From NCBI GenBank assembly GCA_014193115.1, contig BJHQ01000002.1, positions 382,815 to 446,814 on the forward strand: DNA of 64,000 bases, given 5' to 3'. The first letter of the stretch is position 1, and each line of letters begins with the position of its first letter. This document shows positions 1 through 8,543 of the stretch, in pieces. Source of the DNA: Planctomycetota bacterium. Lineage in GTDB: Bacteria > Planctomycetota > UBA11346. Below the pieces are notes generated by a model. The model searched no databases and had not been told where the DNA came from. It worked only from the letters and a program-made list of their open reading frames with translations. The position numbers and the translations under genes were made by a program.

Positions 1-1
1 C

Positions 2-2566
2 GTCGCTGGGCCGCTGCCCGGCGTCGATCAGGCCGAATTGATCCGGGTGCTGGCCTATGGGGGGACGGCCTTCGTCGCCGAGGGGCCGCGCTGGACGACC
101 GTGAACGCGCCGGTGCCGGTTGGCCTCGGCCGACGCACCGACCACCAGGACACTCCCCGCCTGGTGGGCGGCGTGGCTGACGACAGCCTGGTGGTTCCGC
201 CCTTCGCCCTGCGCTGGTGGGATGGTCCGGCCATGGCCACGGAATATCCCCGACCGGCCCAGGGCGACGGGGTGATCGGGGTGGTGGCCGACGGCGGCAT
301 CACCGCCGTCCTGACCGATGTCGAACGACCGGATCCCTGGGCCCAGGTGCCGGCTGGTCGCACCCTGGTGGTGCGCAATGTCGCCAATGGTGTGCGTCTG
401 TGGACCCGGGCGGCACCCAAGGGCATCGCAGTGGCCATGGGCGGCGGCCGGATCTTCCTGCTTGATAACGCCGGAGTGACCGCCCTCTCCGCCGACACCG
501 GCACGGAGGTCTGGTCCAGGCCCCTGCCCACCCGGCGTGGAACCCGGCCCATCGCCTGGACTCCCAGCGCCGTGGTGGTGGGCGGCCTCAACCAGATCGA
601 GCAGTTCGCCTGCGCCGAAGGCACGCCGCTGGGCAAGCAGGTGGACATCAGCGATTGGACCTCCGTCGATGACTCGGTGATCAGCATCGCCATGAATGGC
701 GCCGTGACCCGGTGGCAGGCCGGCAAGCCGGTGTGGACCTCCACACCTGATCCGGCCCTGGCGCTGCCGGCGAAGACTTTCAGTTCGAACATCCGCGTCT
801 CCGGCGTGGTCGGCGATCTGGTCGGGGTCACCGGCGGGACGCCGGTCATCCTGCGCACCTTCAATTTGGCGGATGGGAAACCACGCTGGACCGCGACAGC
901 GCCGCCCAGCCAGGACGCGAAGTCCCACTTCATCCGCAATCCTATCTTCCCCTGGGGCGGCGGAGTCGCCTGGGCGACCCAGGTCTTCGATCCCGCCACC
1001 GGCGCGGCCCGGGGGCAGGCGCCGGAAGCCAGCGGCAGCCGTTGCACCAACGGCACCGTGACCCCTCGATTCGTGTCGGACGGGCGCGGCAATTATCTGC
1101 TGCCGGGCGCCACCAAGCCGGTCTACGAACACGGCCTGCGCGGCGGTTGCTGGGCAGGCCTCGCCATCGCCCAGGGCCGCCTGCTGGCGGTGCCGACGGT
1201 GTGCAGTTGCGTGAATTACATCCTGCCGGGCTGGTCCGGGCTGGCGGCGCAGCAGGCGCCGCGTCCCGGTGGCCAGGAGCGGGAAACCGGCCAGGCCAAG
1301 GCTCAGGGGCAGCCGCCTGCGGCCACAGATTGGCCCGAGCACCGGCGCAGCGGCACCCGGGGTGCCGCCTCGCCGGTGGCGGTTCCTGCCGACTTGACCC
1401 TGCGCTGGTCAGCGACCGTGGCGGCGACCGTGGCCACGCCCCTGGCCGAGCAGTGGCGGATGCGTGCGCCCCGGCTGACTCCCCCGGTGGTCGCCGGCGG
1501 CCAGGTGGTGGTGGCGGATGGCGATGGCCATCAGGTGATCGCCCTGTCGCTGGCCGACGGCACTGAACGCTGGCGGTACACCTTATCGGCGCGCATCGAC
1601 AGCGCCCCGACCCTGGTCGGCGGCGCTTGCATTTTCGGGGGCCGCGACGGTGCCGTCACCGCCCTGGATGGGTCCTCGGGCGGCTTGATCTGGCGGGTGC
1701 GGGTAGCCCCGGCTGAAGACCTGGTGGTCTCCGCCGGCCAGGTGGAATCCGCCTGGCCGGTGCCGGGTGCGGTGCTGATGGTCGGGGGCCTGGTGCATGC
1801 GGTGGCCGGACGCACCGGCGGCATCGATAACTCCGCAGCCTCGACCATTCCCACCACCAAGCACGGGGGAAATACGATCATCACCAGCGGGATGGCGTAT
1901 GCGGCCATCGACCTGGCCAGCGGCGAGGTGAAACGCCGCACCGCCGTCGGCGGCCGCAACGATCTGCCGATCCTGGGGGAGGGCAGCTTGCTGCTGGGTG
2001 GTGGCAGCTTGCTGCTGGGTGAAGGCACCGCAGTGGATCTGTCCACCGGAACCAATCAACGTCTGCGCAAATTCCCCAGTCCCTCGCGCCCGCTGGAGCG
2101 CGGCCATCCCGCCGCCGGCCTGATCGACGGCATGCGCACCCAACGCGGCATCGCCCAACCTTGGGTGGCGGCCTGGGACGATGCAGGCAAGGACGGCGGC
2201 GCCGTTTTCGCCGGTCAGTTGGACCCGACCAGGCAACTGGCCCAGGACACATCCAGCCGCCTGGCCGAGACCTGGGTCCGGTTGGTCGACGACGACGGCA
2301 AACTGCGCTGGTCCCAGGAACTCCCCAAGGATTCCCTGCCGACCGCGATCATCCTCGCCGGGGATGCGGTGGTGGTGGCGGGTGGGACGAAGGCCACGGG
2401 GACGGCGCCAGCCTCGGCCTGGATCCAGGTCCGCGCCCGCGGCGATGGCCGCCTGCGCCAGACCGTGCCGCTGCCCGACCTGACGGTTCCCGATGGCCTG
2501 GCGGTGGTCCCCGGCGCCCTGGTGGCCACCACTCGGGATGGCCGGGTGCTGTGCCTGGGCCGATGA
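2..2566 (+). CDS. PQQ-binding-like beta-propeller repeat protein, 5' end cut by the window; residual methyltransferase-like N-terminus
   Basis: Frame is open from base 2 (VAGPLPGVDQAELIRVLAYGGTAFV...), so the listed TTG at 38 is probably not the start. Repeated propeller blades such as VVADGDGHQVIALSLADGTERWRYTL and GGRDGAVTALDGSSGGLIWRV. Paralogous to the 15909-18896 protein. Confidence 0.85.
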   Translation, partial: VAGPLPGVDQAELIRVLAYGGTAFVAEGPRWTTVNAPVPVGLGRRTDHQDTPRLVGGVADDSLVVPPFALRWWDGPAMATEYPRPAQGDGVIGVVADGGITAVLTDVERPDPWAQVPAGRTLVVRNVANGVRLWTRAAPKGIAVAMGGGRIFLLDNAGVTALSADTGTEVWSRPLPTRRGTRPIAWTPSAVVVGGLNQIEQFACAEGTPLGKQVDISDWTSVDDSVISIAMNGAVTRWQAGKPVWTSTPDPALALPAKTFSSNIRVSGVVGDLVGVTGGTPVILRTFNLADGKPRWTATAPPSQDAKSHFIRNPIFPWGGGVAWATQVFDPATGAARGQAPEASGSRCTNGTVTPRFVSDGRGNYLLPGATKPVYEHGLRGGCWAGLAIAQGRLLAVPTVCSCVNYILPGWSGLAAQQAPRPGGQERETGQAKAQGQPPAATDWPEHRRSGTRGAASPVAVPADLTLRWSATVAATVATPLAEQWRMRAPRLTPPVVAGGQVVVADGDGHQVIALSLADGTERWRYTLSARIDSAPTLVGGACIFGGRDGAVTALDGSSGGLIWRVRVAPAEDLVVSAGQVESAWPVPGAVLMVGGLVHAVAGRTGGIDNSAASTIPTTKHGGNTIITSGMAYAAIDLASGEVKRRTAVGGRNDLPILGEGSLLLGGGSLLLGEGTAVDLSTGTNQRLRKFPSPSRPLERGHPAAGLIDGMRTQRGIAQPWVAAWDDAGKDGGAVFAGQLDPTRQLAQDTSSRLAETWVRLVDDDGKLRWSQELPKDSLPTAIILAGDAVVVAGGTKATGTAPASAWIQVRARGDGRLRQTVPLPDLTVPDGLAVVPGALVATTRDGRVLCLGR

Positions 2567-2638
2567 CCTCCTGACGGCGAAACCCATCGGTGGATTTCCA
2601 TCGGTCCCCTCGATTCCTTCACCCAGTCAGGGCTTTCC

Positions 2639-5251
2639 ATGATCCGCTTCCTCGTCCCGTCCATCATCGTCGTCGCCGCCGTGGCCAGCGCCGAGGACGC
2701 CGCCGCCTGGCGCACCGGCTGGCCGAACTACCTGGGTCCCAACGGCAACTGGTCGGCCAGCGATGCGGTGCCCCTGACCGACGATCCCCGCCAGGCGCCG
2801 GTGGTGTGGCAGAGCGAACAACCGACACCCGCCGGCATCGCCTGGGGCATCCAGAAGGCCTCGGGCGGCGGCTCGTCGCCGGTGCTGGCGGACGGCCGGG
2901 CCTTCGTGTGGTATTACGAACCCTCCGGGGGGATTCCCGGCCGGGTGGCCAGCCGGCCGGCCGGCGCCATCGAAAAAGGCATCGTGCCGCCATCGGTGCG
3001 CTGGGTCGATGCCGATGACGTGACCCTGGCGGTGGACGCGGCCACCGGTCAGACCCTGTGGCTCAACCGCATTGCGAATTCCCTGGCCAATGTCCAGTCG
3101 GACAAGACCTGCGCGCCCGAGAACAACACCGCGGTGGTGGCCGCCCTGGCCGACGGCCGGCAACGGGTGGTGGTGCTGTCGGCAGCCTTCCGGCTCAGCG
3201 CCTATGACGCCGAGACCGGGGCCTTGGCCTGGCAGAACCATATCGGCCAGGCCACCCGGGAAGCCGTGCTGGACCACGCCCAGGCCGTCCACTGCCGCAG
3301 CATCGACTTCGGCCATGTCCACGGGGCCGGATCCTCCGCCTTGGCTGCGCTGGCCGGGGTGGTGCTGGTGAAGGATCAGTACGAGCATCTGCTGGGGTTC
3401 GACCTCGCCACCGGCGTGCAGCGCTGGTCGCTCAAGGTCGACTCCGCCCGAGGACTGTGGGAGGCCGCCACCATCATCCCGTGGCGGGGCAAGGTGCTGA
3501 TCAATGGGGTGAAGGGTGCCCTGCTCTGCGTCGACCCGGCCAATGGAGCGGTGGTGTGGAGCCTGCCCATGGGCAGCACTCCCCATGTCTGCCTGGTGGG
3601 TGACGACCTGATCGTCAGTTCCAGCGCCAAGCCCCAGGATTTCGTCTATCGGGGAAAACTGGAGGCAGCCAGCCAAGGCCGCGATTACTTCCATAATTTC
3701 GGCTCGCCCGGAGCCTGGCGCCTCAGCGATACCGGCGGGACCAGGTTGTGGGATCGCGAAGACCTGATGAGCGGCACCGCCGATGTGCCCTATGCCCTGC
3801 CGGAAGGCCGGGTGGTGCTGGTGCGCTATTCCAAACCCCCGGCGGAGGTCGAGAGCGATACCGGCCTGATGCTGCTGGACGCCGCCACCGGCCGCAGCCT
3901 TGGCCCGCCTTTGTCGGGCAAGGGCGCGCCGGCACCGCAGCAGATGATCGTGCAATCCGGGGGCGTCTCCCAGGGCGACCGCATCCTGTTCCAGCCCTAT
4001 GTCTACAAGGCGCGCTCGACCATCGCCTATGCCAGCGGCGGTCCTGATGGCCTGCGCTATCTGATCCCCATGGCTGAATCCTGGGTGATCAAGAGCACGC
4101 CAGTGCCCGGCGGCTTCGGACCGTATGCGCAGGACATCACCACCAGCCTGGGAGCCCCCGTCGCGTCCTATGGTCTGCCGGTGGCCAAACCCCTGGCCGC
4201 CGGCTTCTTCATCGTGCGCTGCCAGGACCACCTGCGCTGCTGGGATCTGCGCGCCGACCGCAAGGTCCCGGCGCCGTACCTGACGGCGAAGCCCCTGCCT
4301 GCCGCCGTGGCGGCCGCACCGCCGGCGGTGCGCGATCTCGGCGACCGCCACGCCAGCGTGCGCGCCGCAGCGGTCGCCCGCCTGGGGAAGCTGCCCGAAC
4401 ACGCCGACGCGGTGGCGGCGCTCCTGCCCGGCAGCGACGCCCTGACCGCCCAAGCCGCTGCATCGGTGCTGACCGCCCTGCGCCCGGCCAATGCCGTGGC
4501 GGTACTGCGCCAACGCCTGGACACCGCCATCGCCCAGAACGAACGCGAAGTCGCCGGTGCCTGCGCCGCCGCGTTGACCGCCCTGGGCCAGCCGATTCCA
4601 ACGGACGGTCCATTGACCATCGGTCGCCTGAGCGCCTTGGCCGGCGCCGGCGACCAGGCTCAGGCGGCCCTGCCACAGGTGATCGCGGTGTTGAAAACCA
4701 CCGATGATCCCCGGCTGGCCCAGGTGGCGGTGCAGACCGTGGCAGCGATCGGCGGCGGCAGGATCGAGGCGGTGCAAACCCTGGTGACCGCCGCCGGCCA
4801 CGCGGATCCTCTGGTGGCCGCCGATGCCTGGCGGGGCCTACGCGACCTGGTCGCCAGCAGACGCCTGGGCACCGACCAGGCCGCCCTGGTGGCCGCTGCC
4901 AGTCCCCTCACCGTCTCCGTACCGAAGGAAAAAACGGATGAGGCCGGACTGCGCTATTATGCCCGGCTGGTGGTGCTCAGCGCCGCTGGCGACGAGGGCA
5001 TCAGCGTGATGACCAAGGCACTGGCCGCCTCAAGCAAAGGCGACCAGACCCGGACCGCGGCCCTGGTCGCCGCCCTGGCCGCGCATGCCGCCAAGCCCGA
5101 CGTGGCGGCGGCCCTGCGGGTCGCCGTGGACCGCCTGCAGGAACCGATCTCCGGCATCGCCCAATTGGCCATCGAAGGCAAGGAGTCGGCGACGGCCAGC
5201 TGGCCGGAGATCCGCGCTGCGCTGGAACGGGTGAAGTCAGCTAGAAAATGA
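2639..5251 (+). CDS. Secreted PQQ-like beta-propeller protein with C-terminal HEAT-like repeats
   Basis: Signal-peptide-like N-terminus MIRFLVPSIIVVAAVASAEDA; blades such as VDAATGQTLWLNR and YDAETGALAWQN; C-terminal alanine-rich helical repeats (RDLGDRHASVRAAAVARLGKLPEHADAVAALL). Confidence 0.85.
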   Translation: MIRFLVPSIIVVAAVASAEDAAAWRTGWPNYLGPNGNWSASDAVPLTDDPRQAPVVWQSEQPTPAGIAWGIQKASGGGSSPVLADGRAFVWYYEPSGGIPGRVASRPAGAIEKGIVPPSVRWVDADDVTLAVDAATGQTLWLNRIANSLANVQSDKTCAPENNTAVVAALADGRQRVVVLSAAFRLSAYDAETGALAWQNHIGQATREAVLDHAQAVHCRSIDFGHVHGAGSSALAALAGVVLVKDQYEHLLGFDLATGVQRWSLKVDSARGLWEAATIIPWRGKVLINGVKGALLCVDPANGAVVWSLPMGSTPHVCLVGDDLIVSSSAKPQDFVYRGKLEAASQGRDYFHNFGSPGAWRLSDTGGTRLWDREDLMSGTADVPYALPEGRVVLVRYSKPPAEVESDTGLMLLDAATGRSLGPPLSGKGAPAPQQMIVQSGGVSQGDRILFQPYVYKARSTIAYASGGPDGLRYLIPMAESWVIKSTPVPGGFGPYAQDITTSLGAPVASYGLPVAKPLAAGFFIVRCQDHLRCWDLRADRKVPAPYLTAKPLPAAVAAAPPAVRDLGDRHASVRAAAVARLGKLPEHADAVAALLPGSDALTAQAAASVLTALRPANAVAVLRQRLDTAIAQNEREVAGACAAALTALGQPIPTDGPLTIGRLSALAGAGDQAQAALPQVIAVLKTTDDPRLAQVAVQTVAAIGGGRIEAVQTLVTAAGHADPLVAADAWRGLRDLVASRRLGTDQAALVAAASPLTVSVPKEKTDEAGLRYYARLVVLSAAGDEGISVMTKALAASSKGDQTRTAALVAALAAHAAKPDVAAALRVAVDRLQEPISGIAQLAIEGKESATASWPEIRAALERVKSARK

Positions 5252-5328
5252 TGGCCACGAATCACCAGAAGCGAACCGGGTTCTGAGCAGCCTCAGCTTG
5301 CACGGGGAACGCCGGAAGCGAGTCATGA

Positions 5329-5441
5329 GACAAGGCGGACCACTGCGGAAGTGGCCATTTGGGCAGCTGGCGCTCGGCGCTCCCAGGCCACCCGGAGCGC
5401 CGGACAAGGCGGACCACTGCGGAAGTGGCCATTTGGGCAGC
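5329..5441. repeat. Two identical 39-bp direct repeats (5329-5367 and 5403-5441) around a 9-bp-stem palindrome (5375-5402)
   Basis: GACAAGGCGGACCACTGCGGAAGTGGCCATTTGGGCAGC occurs twice with a 74-bp period. Each copy holds CCACT-GCGGA-AGTGG. Between them is CGGCGCTCC...GGAGCGCCG. Confidence 0.9.
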
Positions 5442-5767
5442 CCACAGTCAAACGCCAGTTCGGGACGAAAAAGCCGACTCCCCGGCCATGGCGGAGCCTG
5501 CACAGCGATGGGCACTTGACGAGTTCCCGCGGAGGCTCAGCGCCATCGCAGTGCCGATGCGGTCCACACTGACGGGTATCCTGCTGTTGACGCTGCTGCT
5601 CGATGCCTTGGTTACCCATGCCACCACCTGATCTGGCTACGTCAGGACGCCGCCGGACCGGTTCGGCGCTTATGGACCGGCTGGGTCGTTCCCGTCCGCT
5701 GTCGTCTGCTGAGGATGTCGGCCACGGATGTGAAACCGGACAGTACGCGCCAGGAGCAAGGATCCTC

Positions 5768-8488
5768 GTGAATCACCTCTTATTTCACATGCTTATCGTG
5801 GCTGCCGGCGTCCTGGCGGCGGCTGAGGGTCCGCCTGCCAAGGTTCCAGATCCCGGCCAGGCCACCTGGCACCTCGGTATGTCCGGGTTTCTGGGGGTCA
5901 CCCCAAAGGGGGTCAGCCGAAATCTGGATATCTACGCCACCTTCGCCGATGGCAGGGTGGTCAACTGCCTGGGAACGGCCCCGACCTACAACAAATCCAT
6001 CCACCTTCCGGAGCGCTGCGACATCGCCGTGGCGCCCAACCGCACGGTGGCCGGCAGTGTGCGCATCCAGATGACGCCGGATCCCTGGATCCCTGCCGAC
6101 CACCAGGCGTTCTCGGTGGACTTCACCATTTCCGGCACCTTGGACGCGGCCGATCGGCTGAGCGGTTCGTGGTCGGCGCAGCGGGTCGGCGATGGACCCT
6201 TGGGCGACCATCCCGGCTCCGCGACCGGTGCCCTGGTAGGCGGTGCAAGTGCGACCGAAACCGGTTGGGGCGATGCGTCCTGGACGATGGGAATGAACCA
6301 GATCACCCCGGTGGGCGGCATCGATACTGATGTGATCGTGCTCAGCTTCGGGGTCGCTTCCGGGGCAGTGCGCTGGGCCGGCCTTGGTCTGACGGCGAAT
6401 CCCGCATGGCCAGCCTGGCGGATCGCGCCGGTGCCGGTCGATGGACTGACCGTCAGCGGCCAGGGCAGCCTGGTGCAGGGCTCGATCATCGTCAGCGGCC
6501 GAAACCTCCATCCCGGTGGCGATCCGGCCGCCCGTTTCCGCCTCGATGTCGATGCCCGCCGGGTCCAGGGCCTGAGCGGCGGCCGGGCCCGCATTACTCC
6601 GCTGGACGCCGCCGGGAAACCAGCCGGCGAGAGCTGGAGCGCCGCCGGTCGCGGCACCTGTCGCAAAGGTGATGGCGAAACGGATCCCACCGGTGCGGCC
6701 TTGTGGCGTCGCAGTCTCGACCAGCGCCCCTGGTGGGTGCCGGTCGCCGGTCACGTCCCGGTCCAGCCGGACGAACACCCGCGCCTGCTGTTCCGCAAGT
6801 CCGATCTGCCCGCCCTGCGCCAGCGCGCCGCCACCGCCACCGGTGCAGCTCTGATCGGCCGCCTGCGCGAGGTCCTGGGCAAGAACGGCGAGGCCATCCC
6901 GGACCAGTTCAACCCGACGCCGCCGAACAATGGCAACCCATCCCCCAACCTTCCCTTAGGCACGTTCACCACCTGGCACGCCGCCGGGTTCGGATTCCTG
7001 CACCAGATCACCGGTGAGGCGACCTACGCCGAGCTGAGCCGCCAGTGCGTGCAGCTGATGCTCGATGGCAAGGGCGACATCGACGCCCGCTATGGCTGGT
7101 CCATGCCCGGCCTCGACATGCGTTGCGGCAGCGTCCTGGCAGCCATGGCCTATGCCTATGATTTCTGCCATGACGCTTGGCCGGACGAATTTCGTCGGAA
7201 AATCGCCCTGGAAATCCAAGATTTCAAAAAATCGACGGCCGGGGGTGGCGCCAGGAAGACCGATATTCCTGAATTGGCCGGCCGTACCGGCTATCCGCCT
7301 GGATCGAACCATTATGGATCCCTCATCGGCGGTGCCGCCGTGGCCCTGCTCGCCGTCCGCGGTGACGCCGGCACCGACCTGGCCTTCGTCGATCGTCACC
7401 TGGAAGAGATCCGTTCCAACGTCCCGCGCATGCTGGAACTGGGCTTCGGCGACGCCGGTATGTACGCTGAGGGGATTCCGCCCAGCCGGCTGTCCAGCAA
7501 TGGCGGTCTGCTGGAGATGTTCCTGGCCGAGCGCCATGCCGCCGGCCGGGATTGGGTCGATGGTCCGCGCCCCAACGCCGCCTGGATCACCTTGCGCTGG
7601 ATCACCCATCTCGGCGACACCTTCGCCATGTATCCCAATCGCGGCATCTATGGGAATGATTCCATGTACGCCCGCGAGGGGATGCTCTCCCACGAGGGCG
7701 ACTTTGCCGTGGGCTTCGCCACCATTCCTGAGAAATACCGCGGCGCCTTGCTGTGGAGCTGGAAAACCTATGTCGAAGCAGGCGAGTTGACGGAATGGGA
7801 TCCGAAAAACCGTCCCAAGTTCAACTGCATCCGTTATCCCCACCGCGCCTTCCTGGCCTTCCTCAGCTGGCCGGTGGACGAGGCGCCCACCGACCCGGCA
7901 ACGGTCATCCCGCGCTGCACCGTTGACCGCGTGCATGGCTGCATCGTGGCCCGCGAACGCTGGCGCGATGCCCAGGACATCATCGTCACCCAGGCGTTGG
8001 AAATCGGTCCCAAGGGCTATTACCAGCTGAAGGACGGCAAGCGGTCGAGCGACCGCGCCGGCACCTTCCGCATCTGGGGGCGGGGCTTGCAGACGTTGCT
8101 GACCACCAACCTGGCAGGCGCTTTGCCGGTGGCATTCGCCCGCGCAGACAACGGCAGCTATGCCATGACCGTGCTGAAGAACTCCAAGCGGAGCGCGTTC
8201 GCCGTGGACTTCAGCGGCCGCAGCGGCGCCTTGGCGGTCGTCCTGGCGGTCGGCCCGGATGCGGTGTCGGCCAAGGTCGCGGATCCACCGGCGGCCAAGG
8301 GCACCGTCAGCACCGCCGTGCAGGTGCTGGCCCTGGCCGACAGCAGCCCGGTCAACCTGGTCACTCTCCAAGAAGGCGCCGCCCCGCCGGTAACGGTCAA
8401 CGGCCAAAAGATCTCGGTCGGCGGCCAGATCTTCGCCTGGGATGGGAACCAGCTGTCCTTCGACGGTTTCACCCCGGTGCCGGAGTGA
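5768..8488 (+). CDS. Heparinase II/III-like (polysaccharide lyase fold) secreted protein with an extra N-terminal domain
   Basis: GTG at 5768 gives signal peptide MNHLLFHMLIVAAGVLAAAEG. Contains HPRLLFRKSDLPALRQRA, YGWSMPGLDMRCGSVLAAMAYAYDFC and NHYGSLIGGAAVALLA, typical of the alginate lyase/heparinase toroid family. Confidence 0.75.
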   Translation: MNHLLFHMLIVAAGVLAAAEGPPAKVPDPGQATWHLGMSGFLGVTPKGVSRNLDIYATFADGRVVNCLGTAPTYNKSIHLPERCDIAVAPNRTVAGSVRIQMTPDPWIPADHQAFSVDFTISGTLDAADRLSGSWSAQRVGDGPLGDHPGSATGALVGGASATETGWGDASWTMGMNQITPVGGIDTDVIVLSFGVASGAVRWAGLGLTANPAWPAWRIAPVPVDGLTVSGQGSLVQGSIIVSGRNLHPGGDPAARFRLDVDARRVQGLSGGRARITPLDAAGKPAGESWSAAGRGTCRKGDGETDPTGAALWRRSLDQRPWWVPVAGHVPVQPDEHPRLLFRKSDLPALRQRAATATGAALIGRLREVLGKNGEAIPDQFNPTPPNNGNPSPNLPLGTFTTWHAAGFGFLHQITGEATYAELSRQCVQLMLDGKGDIDARYGWSMPGLDMRCGSVLAAMAYAYDFCHDAWPDEFRRKIALEIQDFKKSTAGGGARKTDIPELAGRTGYPPGSNHYGSLIGGAAVALLAVRGDAGTDLAFVDRHLEEIRSNVPRMLELGFGDAGMYAEGIPPSRLSSNGGLLEMFLAERHAAGRDWVDGPRPNAAWITLRWITHLGDTFAMYPNRGIYGNDSMYAREGMLSHEGDFAVGFATIPEKYRGALLWSWKTYVEAGELTEWDPKNRPKFNCIRYPHRAFLAFLSWPVDEAPTDPATVIPRCTVDRVHGCIVARERWRDAQDIIVTQALEIGPKGYYQLKDGKRSSDRAGTFRIWGRGLQTLLTTNLAGALPVAFARADNGSYAMTVLKNSKRSAFAVDFSGRSGALAVVLAVGPDAVSAKVADPPAAKGTVSTAVQVLALADSSPVNLVTLQEGAAPPVTVNGQKISVGGQIFAWDGNQLSFDGFTPVPE

Positions 8489-8543
8489 CCTACCGCCGTC
8501 ATCCAGATTTCCTTGTTCGCACCGGCCCTCGGACCATCTCGCC

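Noticed and set aside
2627-4801. Long minus-strand ORF (724 aa) opposite the propeller gene
   Set aside because: Composition is Gly/His/Arg/Gln-rich without family motifs; it is the usual high-GC shadow ORF of the real plus-strand gene.
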